A stretch of DNA of 37,216 nucleotides from an uncultured Pelagibacteraceae bacterium (GCA_902609705.1 CACLSX010000009.1:1-37216); one strand, 5' to 3'. Counted from the first letter of the stretch, positions 19,224 through 28,745 are shown. Numbers and translations: made by a program. Notes: a model not told the origin generated them from the letters alone.

Positions 19224-19264
19224 TAACTTCTTTTATAATTTGAAAGGGTTAATTTCAAGTATAT

Positions 19265-20314
19265 TTAATTGAAAATAGTATTCAAAAACTCATCCACTTC
19301 ACTATCTTTAGTATTCCAAGCAGTGACTAATCTAACTGTTTTACCAGTTAATTCATCTTTGCTCATCATATACTCTTCTGAATTAAGATGTTCGACCATT
19401 TTTTTTGGGAGTTTCACAAAAACTTCGTTTGCTTCTGTTGGATATTCTAGTTTCACTTGATTGCTAGAAACTAAACCATCGCTTAATTTTTTTGCCATTA
19501 GATTTGCGTGTCTTGCGTTTTTTAACCAAACATTATTTGAGATATATCCATCTAATTGTGCAGAAACAAAACGCATTTTAGACAATAGATGACCAGATCT
19601 TTTTAACAAGAATGGTAAGTTCCCAACCAATTCCTTATTAAATATTATAATTGCTTCGGCTGCTATACATCCGTTCTTCGTTGCTCCAAAAGACAATATA
19701 TCAATTCCTGATTTCCATGTCATTTCTGCGGGAGTAACATCTAGTGAAACAAGCGCATTAGCGAACCTAGCACCATCCATATGTACTTTTAATTTTTTTT
19801 TGTGTGCGATTTCAGAAATATTTCTAATTTGATCTAAAGTATAAACTTCACCAGTTTCTGTTGCTTGAGTTATGCTAACAATAGATGGTTGAGTGTGATG
19901 CACAATTCCAAACCCTCCAATATTATCATTTAGCTCATCAACTGTTATTTTGCCATCTTTACCGTGCAATGGAACAAGTTTTGCTCCACCTGTATAAAAT
20001 TCAGGGGCTCCACACTCATCAACATTAATATGAGAAAATTTGTGGCAATAAATATTTCCAAATGATGGAGATATAGCAGAAAGTGCTAAAGCATTTGATG
20101 CGGTTCCTGATGCTGTGGGGTAAACAATAACATCCTTTTCAAAAATTTTAGAAAATTTTTCTTGTAACACACCTGAAATTTCATCGTTGCCATACGGAGG
20201 AGCAATACCATCATTTGCTTTGATAATTGCATCCAAAACTTCTGGACAAGCTCCTGTCACATTGTCTGAAGCAAATTTTACTCTTTTACGTTTTGTATTA
20301 ATTTTTGCGTTCAT
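19265..20314 (-). CDS. ltaE: Low-specificity L-threonine aldolase / beta-eliminating lyase
   Basis: PLP fold type I: FASDNVTGACPEVLDAI...YGNDE, TASGTASNALAL, KVHMDGARFANAL, SFGATKNGCIAAEA. Confidence 0.9.
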   Translation of the reverse strand: MNAKINTKRKRVKFASDNVTGACPEVLDAIIKANDGIAPPYGNDEISGVLQEKFSKIFEKDVIVYPTASGTASNALALSAISPSFGNIYCHKFSHINVDECGAPEFYTGGAKLVPLHGKDGKITVDELNDNIGGFGIVHHTQPSIVSITQATETGEVYTLDQIRNISEIAHKKKLKVHMDGARFANALVSLDVTPAEMTWKSGIDILSFGATKNGCIAAEAIIIFNKELVGNLPFLLKRSGHLLSKMRFVSAQLDGYISNNVWLKNARHANLMAKKLSDGLVSSNQVKLEYPTEANEVFVKLPKKMVEHLNSEEYMMSKDELTGKTVRLVTAWNTKDSEVDEFLNTIFN

Positions 20315-20315
20315 T

Positions 20316-21431
20316 TTATTGTTTTGGAAAATAATCTTTTAAAGTACCTTCTCTATAAACATCGGCTGTACAACAATGAAGGCCTCCACCAAAAGCATAT
20401 GCATCTCTCAATTCTACAGGGATAACTTCCATACCTAATTTATCTAACTGTTCAGCTTGATATTTTTCACTTTTTTCAACGCATACAGTTTTAGGGTCAA
20501 GAACTAAAACATTCATTGATAGCCATACTGAAGAGTAACAAAGTGGTGGTGGGGTATTATGAGCAGGTTGTGCAGCATCAATAATTTCCCATCCATTATC
20601 TTCAAATAATTTTCTTTGTTCTTTTGGAAGTCTTCGTTGTGGATTATTAATAATTAACCCTTCTTTAATTGGGGTAAAGGTTGCATCAATATGAATTGGA
20701 TAAGGATCGCCTGGGAAATTTACAGCATGAACTCTATGATCCTTAAAATGTCTTTTTATCCAATCAATTCCTTTTAAGTTAGTTGTAAATCCGTGTTGTA
20801 CAACCAAATCCTTTCCAAATCTTAAAATATCTGCGGCGTCAAATAATGGCTCTTCCTCGGTTGTGACAAAGTATTTATTTTCTGTCCATTCAAGTCTTTT
20901 AGTTACACCAATTTTATCTGATAAATAATCTTTTCTATAATCGGCATCTGTTAATCTGGGTTTTGGCGCTGACTCATGTCTCATATTTGGATCTTTATTA
21001 TAATAGTCTTTTAATAATGGTCTGTAACATAGGTACTCAAACCATCTGCACCTGTAGCTCATTGTAGCTTCTAATATTTCATTTCCCACAGTTAACAAAA
21101 CATCTCGAGGTGGCATACATCCAAACATAGTTTCGGCTTTCCAGTCAGGAGTTGATGTTGGTTGATTAAAATCTAAAGGTGTTGGTCTATCAACTTTTAT
21201 TCCCCTTTTTTCAAGCAAATTTGAAAAGTTATCTAATAGTTCATTAGCTTTATCGACAGTGTCCTTAGTTCTTGGACCATAAGTTCCTCGCATATCAGAG
21301 TCTTCTGGAACTTTAGCATCTAAAGCAGGTTCAGGTGCTGGAATACAAGTACCATCTGCTCTTCCAACAATTACATGTTTTAATGGATCCCATTCATTCC
21401 AACTATTAACAATCTTATTATTTTGAACCAT
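20316..21431 (-). CDS. Amidinotransferase (glycine/inosamine amidinotransferase family)
   Basis: NSWNEWDPLKHVIVGRADGTCIPAPEPAL, ETMFGCMPPRDVLLTVGNEILEATMSYRCRWFEY, NFPGDPYPIHIDATFTPI, AFGGGLHCCTADVYREG (catalytic Cys). Confidence 0.88.
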   Translation of the reverse strand: MVQNNKIVNSWNEWDPLKHVIVGRADGTCIPAPEPALDAKVPEDSDMRGTYGPRTKDTVDKANELLDNFSNLLEKRGIKVDRPTPLDFNQPTSTPDWKAETMFGCMPPRDVLLTVGNEILEATMSYRCRWFEYLCYRPLLKDYYNKDPNMRHESAPKPRLTDADYRKDYLSDKIGVTKRLEWTENKYFVTTEEEPLFDAADILRFGKDLVVQHGFTTNLKGIDWIKRHFKDHRVHAVNFPGDPYPIHIDATFTPIKEGLIINNPQRRLPKEQRKLFEDNGWEIIDAAQPAHNTPPPLCYSSVWLSMNVLVLDPKTVCVEKSEKYQAEQLDKLGMEVIPVELRDAYAFGGGLHCCTADVYREGTLKDYFPKQ

Positions 21432-21437
21432 GTAAAA

Positions 21438-22343
21438 TTAATTTAATCCAATAAATCTTCTATTAGATTGCATTATCATACTATAATAAAAAATAGCTAA
21501 AAAAATAAAGAAGCCACCAATAATTGTATTAGTTGAAGGAATTTCATTTATTCCAAGCCATGGCAGCCAAACCCAAAATATTCCTCCTATTACTTCAGTC
21601 AAAGACAATAGCGTTAAATCAGCTGCAGGAATATGTTTAGACCCAATTGAATAAAGAATTAAGCCCATGCACACAAGTGTTCCATGAGTGGCAAATAATG
21701 CTTCATTTTTATTTGAAGATAAGAAATTTGCATCGTTATTTAAAAGCATAACTGTTGAAAATAAAAAACAAAATAATCCAGCTATAGCAACAGTTGTAAA
21801 CTTGGGAGTTTGTTTTCTCCATCTCAGACTTACTGAAAAAATTGAAAAACCTAGTGCTGATACTAATCCAAATATTAGACCCATTAAAGAATTTTCTCCA
21901 GTATTACCGTAGGCCATTACAATTATACCAAATGCTGCAACTAAAATTGATATCCAAACTGTGATTGATATTTTTTCTTTCAAAAAAAGAAAACCAAGTA
22001 GTGCGGTTATAAAAGGCATTGCAGCTAAACATAATAAAGTTACTGCTGCTGTCGTGTTAGTAATTGACCAAATAAAAGTTATCATTGCTGTTCCTAAACC
22101 AACACCACCTATAATTCCAGATATCCCAATTTTTAAATAATTTTTATAAAATGAAATTCCTTCTTCCAAGAATAAGTAAACATTGAGCAATAAAAAAATA
22201 ACAATGCCTCTTGCAAACAAGTATTGCCAAGGGACAGTTTCGGGTTGATCTATATGTCTTACAACATATGGTCCAAATGACCAAAGTATGCCTGCAAATA
22301 AAACAATTGGAATAGCTACTTTAGGATTTTTTAAATCAGGCAT
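21438..22343 (-). CDS. EamA-family (DMT) transporter
   Basis: About 10 TM segments, two EamA repeats (VTLLCLAAMPFITALLGFLFLKEKI); 6 nt upstream of the amidinotransferase on the same strand. Confidence 0.86.
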   Translation of the reverse strand: MPDLKNPKVAIPIVLFAGILWSFGPYVVRHIDQPETVPWQYLFARGIVIFLLLNVYLFLEEGISFYKNYLKIGISGIIGGVGLGTAMITFIWSITNTTAAVTLLCLAAMPFITALLGFLFLKEKISITVWISILVAAFGIIVMAYGNTGENSLMGLIFGLVSALGFSIFSVSLRWRKQTPKFTTVAIAGLFCFLFSTVMLLNNDANFLSSNKNEALFATHGTLVCMGLILYSIGSKHIPAADLTLLSLTEVIGGIFWVWLPWLGINEIPSTNTIIGGFFIFLAIFYYSMIMQSNRRFIGLN

Positions 22344-22390
22344 AAATTAATTTATTTTTTATAAATTTTTAGTGATATTATTAAATAAAT

Positions 22391-22792
22391 ATGGATTTAG
22401 ATATAATAAAAATTGCATCCGACACGACTAATAATAAAATATTGAAAGATTACACTCATAGATCGAAATATAAAAATAAAACTTGTGGTGATATAATTGA
22501 AATGAGAGTTAATATTAAGAAAAACATAATACAAGATATTGGATATCAGACAAAGTCTTGTGTTTACTGTCAAGCTTCTGCAAGCTTAATATCTCATAAA
22601 CTTATCAAAAGAAGTAAAAATAAAGTGAATTACTTATTAAAAAATCTTATCGATTATTTTGAAAATGAAATTAAACCTTTGCCAAAAAATCTAAATAAAT
22701 TTAATAAATTGTTTAATAAAAAAAATATATCTAGAAAAAACTGTGTATTAATGCCATTAATTGCACTTAAGAAACTCAGCATTGATGAATAA
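22391..22792 (+). CDS. Iron-sulfur cluster scaffold-like protein (SufU/IscU/NifU-N)
   Basis: Three-Cys layout KTCGDIIEM...SCVYCQASASLISHKL...RKNCVLMPLIALKKL. Confidence 0.8.
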   Translation: MDLDIIKIASDTTNNKILKDYTHRSKYKNKTCGDIIEMRVNIKKNIIQDIGYQTKSCVYCQASASLISHKLIKRSKNKVNYLLKNLIDYFENEIKPLPKNLNKFNKLFNKKNISRKNCVLMPLIALKKLSIDE

Positions 22793-23249
22793 CTTAGATA
22801 TTAAAAAACCTGTTATCGCTGCAATATTTTCTACTTTGACAATTGGGGTTTTGTCATTGCTTACTTATAAAACACCTTATGGATTATTTTTGATTGCTTC
22901 CTTTGGTTCTACAATGGTTTTACTTTATGGTTATCCAGAAAGTCCTTTTGCAAAACCTAAAAATATATTTTTTGGTCATTTTTTAACCTCGCTTGTTGGT
23001 GTGATATTCGTGAATTTCGTTCCGCTCCCGATATATATTATTATACCTGTCGCTGTTGGAATGGGTGTCGGATTAATGATCATTCTTAATGTAACCCACC
23101 CTCCTGCAGGAGGAAATCCTATAATTGTGATCATGGGATCGGTTTCTTTTGAATATTTAATATCCCCTGTTATAAGTGGATCAATTATTGTGATATTTTT
23201 CGGCATAATCTTGAACAAATTTATTGCTAAAAGGAATTACCCAAAATAA
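22788..23249 (+). CDS. HPP-family integral membrane protein
   Basis: ASFGSTMVLLYGYPESPFAKPKNIFFGHFLTSLVG...NVTHPPAGGNPIIVIMG. Start probably 22788 (MNNLDIKK). Confidence 0.85.
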   Translation, partial: NNLDIKKPVIAAIFSTLTIGVLSLLTYKTPYGLFLIASFGSTMVLLYGYPESPFAKPKNIFFGHFLTSLVGVIFVNFVPLPIYIIIPVAVGMGVGLMIILNVTHPPAGGNPIIVIMGSVSFEYLISPVISGSIIVIFFGIILNKFIAKRNYPK

Positions 23250-23343
23250 ACACAATTTGTTTGCTAGTCCTATTTAACTTATGCTAGTCTTTTCAAATAA
23301 TAATTAATAATTCAGCTTTAAGAAGCTAGTAATAGGAGTAAAA

Positions 23344-24543
23344 ATGAAAGTACTTTGTGTATTGTATGATGATCCAAAAGGGGGAATGCCTAAATCTTAT
23401 CCTCTGTCGGATTTACCAAAATTAGAGAAATATCCAGATGGAATGACATTGCCATCACCTAAAGGAAGAGATTTTACACCAGGCCAATTACTTGGTTGTG
23501 TTTCAGGTGAACTTGGTTTGAGAAAGTTTTTAGAGAGTAATGGACACGAGTTGGTTGTTACTAACAGTAAAGATGGAGATGGATGTGAAGCGGATAAACA
23601 TATTGTTGATGCTGACATTGTTATCTCTCAACCATTTTTCCCTTATTATTTAACTAAAGAAAGAATTGCTAAAGCTAAAAACCTTAAGATGGCAATTACA
23701 GCAGGAATAGGTTCTGATCACGTTGACTTACAAGCAGCAATGGATAATAAAATTGATGTTGTTGAAGTAACTTTCTGTAATTCTAGATCAGTTGCTGAAC
23801 ACATTGTAATGATGATTGTTTCAATGGTTAGAGATTATCATAATCAACATAGAATAGTTAATGAAGGTGGATGGAATATTGCAGATGCTGTTCAGAGAAG
23901 TTATGACGTTGAAGGAATGCATATAGGAACCGTTGCTGCTGGAAGGATCGGATTAGATGCACTTAGAAAAATGAAACCATTTGATGTTCATTTGCACTAT
24001 TTTGACAGACATAAATTACCCGACAGTGTTGAAAAAGAACTAAACTTAACTTTTCATGAATCAGTAGAGTCTATGGTAAAAGTTTGTGATGTTGTTACAA
24101 TAAATTGCCCACTTCATCCTGAAACTGAAAATTTGTTTGATGATGAAATGATAAGTAAAATGAAAAAAGGAGCATACATAGTTAACACTGCAAGAGGTAA
24201 AATTTGTAATCGAGATGCAATAGCTAAAGCCCTAAAAAGTGGACAGCTAAGTGGTTACGCAGGTGATGTATGGTTTCCACAGCCTGCTCCAAACGACCAT
24301 GTATGGAGAACAATGCCAAATCATGGAATGACACCTCACACTTCTGGTACATCTTTATCTGCTCAAGCGAGATATGCAGATGGTGTTAGAGAAATATTGG
24401 AATGTTTCTTTGATGGAAAAGAAATTAGAAATCAATATTTGATCGTAAAAGATGGTCAATTAGCAGGAATGGGGGCACATTCTTACAGTAAAGGGTCTGC
24501 AACTAGTGGATCAGAAGAAGCTGCTAAATATCAAAAAAAATAA
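23344..24543 (+). CDS. fdh: NAD-dependent formate dehydrogenase
   Basis: D-2-hydroxyacid dehydrogenase fold with FDH features: QPFFPYYLTKERI, AGIGSDHVDL, FCNSRSVAEHIVMMIVSMVRDY, GTVAAGRIGLDALRKMKPFDVHLHYFDRHKLP, PMPNHGMTPHTSGTSL-type C-terminus. Confidence 0.92.
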   Translation: MKVLCVLYDDPKGGMPKSYPLSDLPKLEKYPDGMTLPSPKGRDFTPGQLLGCVSGELGLRKFLESNGHELVVTNSKDGDGCEADKHIVDADIVISQPFFPYYLTKERIAKAKNLKMAITAGIGSDHVDLQAAMDNKIDVVEVTFCNSRSVAEHIVMMIVSMVRDYHNQHRIVNEGGWNIADAVQRSYDVEGMHIGTVAAGRIGLDALRKMKPFDVHLHYFDRHKLPDSVEKELNLTFHESVESMVKVCDVVTINCPLHPETENLFDDEMISKMKKGAYIVNTARGKICNRDAIAKALKSGQLSGYAGDVWFPQPAPNDHVWRTMPNHGMTPHTSGTSLSAQARYADGVREILECFFDGKEIRNQYLIVKDGQLAGMGAHSYSKGSATSGSEEAAKYQKK

Positions 24544-24552
24544 AAAAGATTT

Positions 24553-24591
24553 ATTAAAGGTATGCTACTTAAATAAGTAGCTACCTTTAAT
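24553..24591 (+). terminator. Strong hairpin downstream of fdh, probable terminator
   Basis: attaaaggta-t-gctactt-aaat-aagtagc-tacctttaat: 17 bp stem with one bulged T and a 4-nt loop, 10 nt after the stop codon. Confidence 0.75.
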
Positions 24592-24629
24592 ACCATAGAT
24601 TTAAACCCTCATTATTATATATTTTAGAT

Positions 24630-25202
24630 ATGAGGTTATTTTACTGCTTTTTATTATTATTTCTTGTCTCGACATCATTCTCTCATTCAAAAGATAAAGC
24701 GTATTTTGCAGGAGGTTGCTTCTGGTGCATGGAAGAATCTTTTGAAATGTTGGAAGGTGTAGAAGAAGTTATATCTGGTTACTCAGGAGGGATCACTGCA
24801 AATCCAACATATAGGGAAGTCACTTATGGAGATACTGGTCATTTTGAGGTTGTTGAAATAATTTATGACAAAGAGAAAATATCCTATAAAGAACTCTTAA
24901 AAAACTTCTGGCTTAATATTGATCCATTTGATGCTTATGGCCAGTTTTGCGATAAAGGATACAGCTACAGATCTGTAGCATTTTATGAAAACGATTATCA
25001 GAAAGATTTAATTGATAAGGATATAAAAAGATTAGAAAAGAAATTTAAAAAGAAGGTAGTCACATATGTTAAAGAATTTGAGATTTTTTACAAAGCAGAA
25101 GATAAACATCAAGATTACTATCAAGTATATTTAGAAAATTATTTAAAATATAAGAAGGCATGCAAAAGAGAGAGAATACTTGATATTATTTGGGGATCAT
25201 AA
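24630..25202 (+). CDS. msrA: Peptide-methionine (S)-S-oxide reductase with signal peptide
   Basis: YFAGGCFWCMEESFEMLEGVEEVISGYSGG; N-terminal signal MRLFYCFLLLFLVSTSFSHS. Confidence 0.94.
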   Translation: MRLFYCFLLLFLVSTSFSHSKDKAYFAGGCFWCMEESFEMLEGVEEVISGYSGGITANPTYREVTYGDTGHFEVVEIIYDKEKISYKELLKNFWLNIDPFDAYGQFCDKGYSYRSVAFYENDYQKDLIDKDIKRLEKKFKKKVVTYVKEFEIFYKAEDKHQDYYQVYLENYLKYKKACKRERILDIIWGS

Positions 25203-25205
25203 TTA

Positions 25206-26213
25206 ATGCCTGTAACAAGCAAATTTGTAGCTTTAAAAAACTATATCCCTACAGGTTTACCAAAAGAAACTGACTTTGAAATAAAAACTAAAGAGATATC
25301 TTTAGATACTAAGAACAATATATTGGTTTTAAATTTATGGATTTCAGTTGATCCTTATATGAGGGCAAGAATGACTGAAAGAAAAAACTATAAACCACCT
25401 TTTAACATTGGTGAAGAGATGGAAGGTTATGCATTAGGAATAGTTAAAGAATCTAAAGACAAAAATTTTAAAGAAGGAGATATTGTTTTTAGTAATTTTG
25501 GAATGAGAGATTACTTTGTTTGTAATTCCAATGATCTAAAAAAAATTGAGCCAATGAATATTCCTATACAAACATATCTAGGTCCACTTGGAATGACAGG
25601 TCATACAGCTTATATAGGACTTTTTAAACATGGTGAATTAAAACCAGGTCAAACAATCCTTGTTTCTTCAGCTGGAGGTAGTGTTGGATCTACTGTTTGT
25701 CAAATTGCAAAAAATATGGGTTGTAAAGTAATTGCAAGTACAGGATCAGATGAAAAAGTTAAATGGTTAAAAAATGATTTAAAAATTGATCATGCGTTTA
25801 ACTATAAAAAAATTGAAAATCTTGTTTTGCATCTTAAAGAAGTTTGTCCTGAAGGATTTGATTTATATTTTGATAATGTAGGTGGTGATTTCTTAGAGTC
25901 AGCTATTTTTCAAATGAAGAACTTTGGAAGGATTGTAATTTGTGGAAGGATATCCCAAATGAATGCAACTAATCCTGGCTCTGGTTTAAAAAATATGGCT
26001 CATGTTCTTGTAAAAAGACTAACTATTAAAGGTTTTATAATTTTTGATCATGAAAATGATAGAGAACAGTTTGAAACCGATATGACTAAATGGTTATTAG
26101 AAGATAAAATTAAATTTAAAGAAACTGTTTACGAAGGTATAGAAAATACGCCAAAATCATTCATTGATTTATTAGAAGGTAAAAACATAGGAAAAATGCT
26201 TGTAAAAATTTAA
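25206..26213 (+). CDS. NADP-dependent oxidoreductase (zinc-less MDR, CurA/leukotriene B4 dehydrogenase-like)
   Basis: LWISVDPYMRARM, LGPLGMTGHTAYIGLFKHGELKPGQTILVSSAGGSVGSTVCQIAKNMGCKVIASTGS. Confidence 0.9.
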   Translation: MPVTSKFVALKNYIPTGLPKETDFEIKTKEISLDTKNNILVLNLWISVDPYMRARMTERKNYKPPFNIGEEMEGYALGIVKESKDKNFKEGDIVFSNFGMRDYFVCNSNDLKKIEPMNIPIQTYLGPLGMTGHTAYIGLFKHGELKPGQTILVSSAGGSVGSTVCQIAKNMGCKVIASTGSDEKVKWLKNDLKIDHAFNYKKIENLVLHLKEVCPEGFDLYFDNVGGDFLESAIFQMKNFGRIVICGRISQMNATNPGSGLKNMAHVLVKRLTIKGFIIFDHENDREQFETDMTKWLLEDKIKFKETVYEGIENTPKSFIDLLEGKNIGKMLVKI

Positions 26214-26224
26214 TTAGAATTTTT

Positions 26225-26395
26225 ATGAAATTTTTAAAGAAGTTTTATAGACCCTTTTTATTAACCTATATTTTTTTGAGTATAGCTATCAGTTTTTATC
26301 CATCATTTGATTTTTACTCACTAAAAGGTCAAATTCTTATAATTGCTGTATCTTTTTTTAATGGGATGATGGGAGTTTACGTAAAAAAATTATAA
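26225..26395 (+). CDS. Small membrane protein (56 aa), two predicted TM segments
   Basis: Read directly: MKFLKKFYRPFLLTYIFLSIAISFYPSFDFYSLKGQILIIAVSFFNGMMGVYVKKL; below ORF-track cutoff; fills the gap and converges with the next minus gene. Confidence 0.55.
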   Translation: MKFLKKFYRPFLLTYIFLSIAISFYPSFDFYSLKGQILIIAVSFFNGMMGVYVKKL

Positions 26396-27493
26396 GACGT
26401 AGGGCTCGGGTCTTGCTGAGCTATTTAATACTCTTTCGACTGCAAAAACACTAATATCTATAGTTTGATAATTGCCTGTAGTTATTAATTCAGTTAGAGC
26501 TCTACCAATTCCTGGTGCTTGCATTAAACCTCTGCCGGTAAATCCTGAGGCCATGTAAACATTTTCATATTTTGGATGTTTTCCAACTACAGCATTATTA
26601 TCTAATTTGTTACAATCATAATATCCAGCCCATCCACCTGTTAACTTTAGTTCTTCAAATGCTGGTATTCTTTTTGCAAGAGCAGGCCAAACTAATTCTT
26701 CAAAATCATTCCATGCAGGTTCAAGATCTTCTGCATCAAATACTGAAATTGGAGAACCTGCTAAATATTCTTTTCCTTCTGGTCGCCAATATACTCCTGT
26801 TGTTAGATCTCCGGATAATGGCATCTCTGGAATATGTTTAGGACATTTAACTCTAAAGACTGTATGTTTTTGAGGTACTACAGGAATATCTTCAAGTAGT
26901 TCTTTAGTCCAACACCCAGCTGCAGAAATAATTGTCTTTGCATTAATTTCAGATAGGCTCTTAACTTCTCCCTTAATGAATTCTGCCCCAAGATCAATTG
27001 CTTTATGCTTTAATGCGCTATGAAATAAAAATGGATCAATCCATCCCTCGCTCTTGTTATCAGTAAATGTTGCAGTTTCAATTCCTTCCTCATTAATGTA
27101 AGGAAAATATTTTTTCAATTCAGAACCTTTAATATTTTTTGTACCCGCTTCACATTCTTTATGATTTTCTAAAGCTCTGTATTGCTCTTCTGCATGATCT
27201 GGTCCAAACATTAGAAGGTATCCATTAGGCACCATGCTAGCTGTTGGATTTGGATTTTTTTCAGTTTTTAATAATTCTGGTATTTGAAATATAAATTCCC
27301 TTGCAAATTTTCCTAAAAGAATATTTTCTTTTTGAAAAAACTGTCGTCTAAATCCACCAAGTGATAATGGGAATGACGCAGTTTTATAAGTTGGATCCCT
27401 TTCAATGACTTTTACTTTTCTGCCTTCTTTGGACATAAAGTATGCAGTTGCAGCTCCAATTATACCACCACCTACTATTACAACATCATCCAT
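26390..27493 (-). CDS. FAD-dependent oxidoreductase (DAO family)
   Basis: DDVVIVGGGIIGAATAYFMSKEGRKVKVIERD; C-terminal NVYMASGFTGRGLMQAPGIGRALTELI. Confidence 0.88.
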   Translation of the reverse strand: MDDVVIVGGGIIGAATAYFMSKEGRKVKVIERDPTYKTASFPLSLGGFRRQFFQKENILLGKFAREFIFQIPELLKTEKNPNPTASMVPNGYLLMFGPDHAEEQYRALENHKECEAGTKNIKGSELKKYFPYINEEGIETATFTDNKSEGWIDPFLFHSALKHKAIDLGAEFIKGEVKSLSEINAKTIISAAGCWTKELLEDIPVVPQKHTVFRVKCPKHIPEMPLSGDLTTGVYWRPEGKEYLAGSPISVFDAEDLEPAWNDFEELVWPALAKRIPAFEELKLTGGWAGYYDCNKLDNNAVVGKHPKYENVYMASGFTGRGLMQAPGIGRALTELITTGNYQTIDISVFAVERVLNSSARPEPYVL

Positions 27494-27494
27494 A

Positions 27495-27962
27495 TTAGTT
27501 TATCAAAAAAATGTTTATATTTAAAAGCAATGCAAAACAACACCATAACAAATATGGAATCATCAAATACATGCTTAATTGACTTATATTCTTATATTTA
27601 AATACCAATAAAACAATAAATATAATTAACACAACAAGATTTAAAATTGCTAAAGAAATATTATGGAAACCAAAGAAAACAACACTCCAAGTTGTATTAA
27701 AAAAAAGATGAATGAAATATAAAAATACAATATTTAAATTTTTCGTGTTTTTATGCCACGCATTCCATATGGCTATTGTCATAAATAAATAAAGTAATGT
27801 CCATACTGGCCCAAATATCCAATCTGGTGGATTGTATTGAGGTTTAGATAAATTTGAATACCAAGGTTCTTTAAAATTTATAGTAACCAAACCTCCAATA
27901 AATGAAGCTGAAAACGTAGTAATTGCAAAGAGAATAAAAGATAAAATTTTATTTTTTAGCAT
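27495..27962 (-). CDS. tspO: TspO/MBR family protein
   Basis: WYSNLSKPQYNPPDWIFGPVWTLLYLFMTIAIWNAW signature, five TM segments. Confidence 0.92.
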   Translation of the reverse strand: MLKNKILSFILFAITTFSASFIGGLVTINFKEPWYSNLSKPQYNPPDWIFGPVWTLLYLFMTIAIWNAWHKNTKNLNIVFLYFIHLFFNTTWSVVFFGFHNISLAILNLVVLIIFIVLLVFKYKNISQLSMYLMIPYLLWCCFALLLNINIFLIN

Positions 27963-27986
27963 TTAAGTACTATACAGCAGTTAAAT

Positions 27987-28745
27987 ATGAATAAAAAAGT
28001 AATTTGGATCACCGGCGGAAGTACAGGAATTGGCAAAGCACTTGCGTTAAAATTTGCTAATAATGGATGGACAGTTGCTATTTCTGCAAGAAGAGAAAAT
28101 TTATTAAAAGAAATCGAAGATAAGCATCAAAATATTAAATCTTTTCCACTTGATGTAAATGATAAAAAAAAGTGTAAGTCTGTTTTTGAAAATATAAAAA
28201 AGGAACTTGGTGACATCGAAATTTGTTTTTTTTCTACGGGAACTTGGGATCCAAAAAAAGAAAAAGAAATTGATGTAGAGCAAATTGAAAATGTATTTAA
28301 AGTAAATTTTTTTGGAACATTAAATTGTATAAAAGCAGTTGAAACTCATTTTCGAGAAAGAGGAAAAGGTATTATTACCATTGTATCTTCAATTGCAGGA
28401 TACAAAGGCTTACCTAACTCAAGTGGCTATGGACCATCCAAAGCTGCTTTAAGTAATCTTGCTGAAAGTTTACATTTTGATTTTGGAAGATATGGCGTGA
28501 GGGTTTGTTTAGTTTCTCCAGGTTTTATCAAAACACCAATGACTGATAAGAATGATTTTAAGATGCCTTTTTTAAAAACTCCAGAATTCTCGGCAGACAA
28601 AATTTATGATGGGCTTATTAATGGTTCTAATTTTGAAATACACTACCCAAAAGAATTAACTTTGATCCTTAAATTTTTAAAAATAATACCTGATCGATTA
28701 TATTTTTATTTAATACGGAAATTAACTAAATTACAAAAAAAATAA
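27987..28745 (+). CDS. Short-chain dehydrogenase/reductase
   Basis: VIWITGGSTGIGKALALKFANNGW; SSIAGYKGLPNSSGYGPSKAALSNLAESL. Confidence 0.9.
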   Translation: MNKKVIWITGGSTGIGKALALKFANNGWTVAISARRENLLKEIEDKHQNIKSFPLDVNDKKKCKSVFENIKKELGDIEICFFSTGTWDPKKEKEIDVEQIENVFKVNFFGTLNCIKAVETHFRERGKGIITIVSSIAGYKGLPNSSGYGPSKAALSNLAESLHFDFGRYGVRVCLVSPGFIKTPMTDKNDFKMPFLKTPEFSADKIYDGLINGSNFEIHYPKELTLILKFLKIIPDRLYFYLIRKLTKLQKK

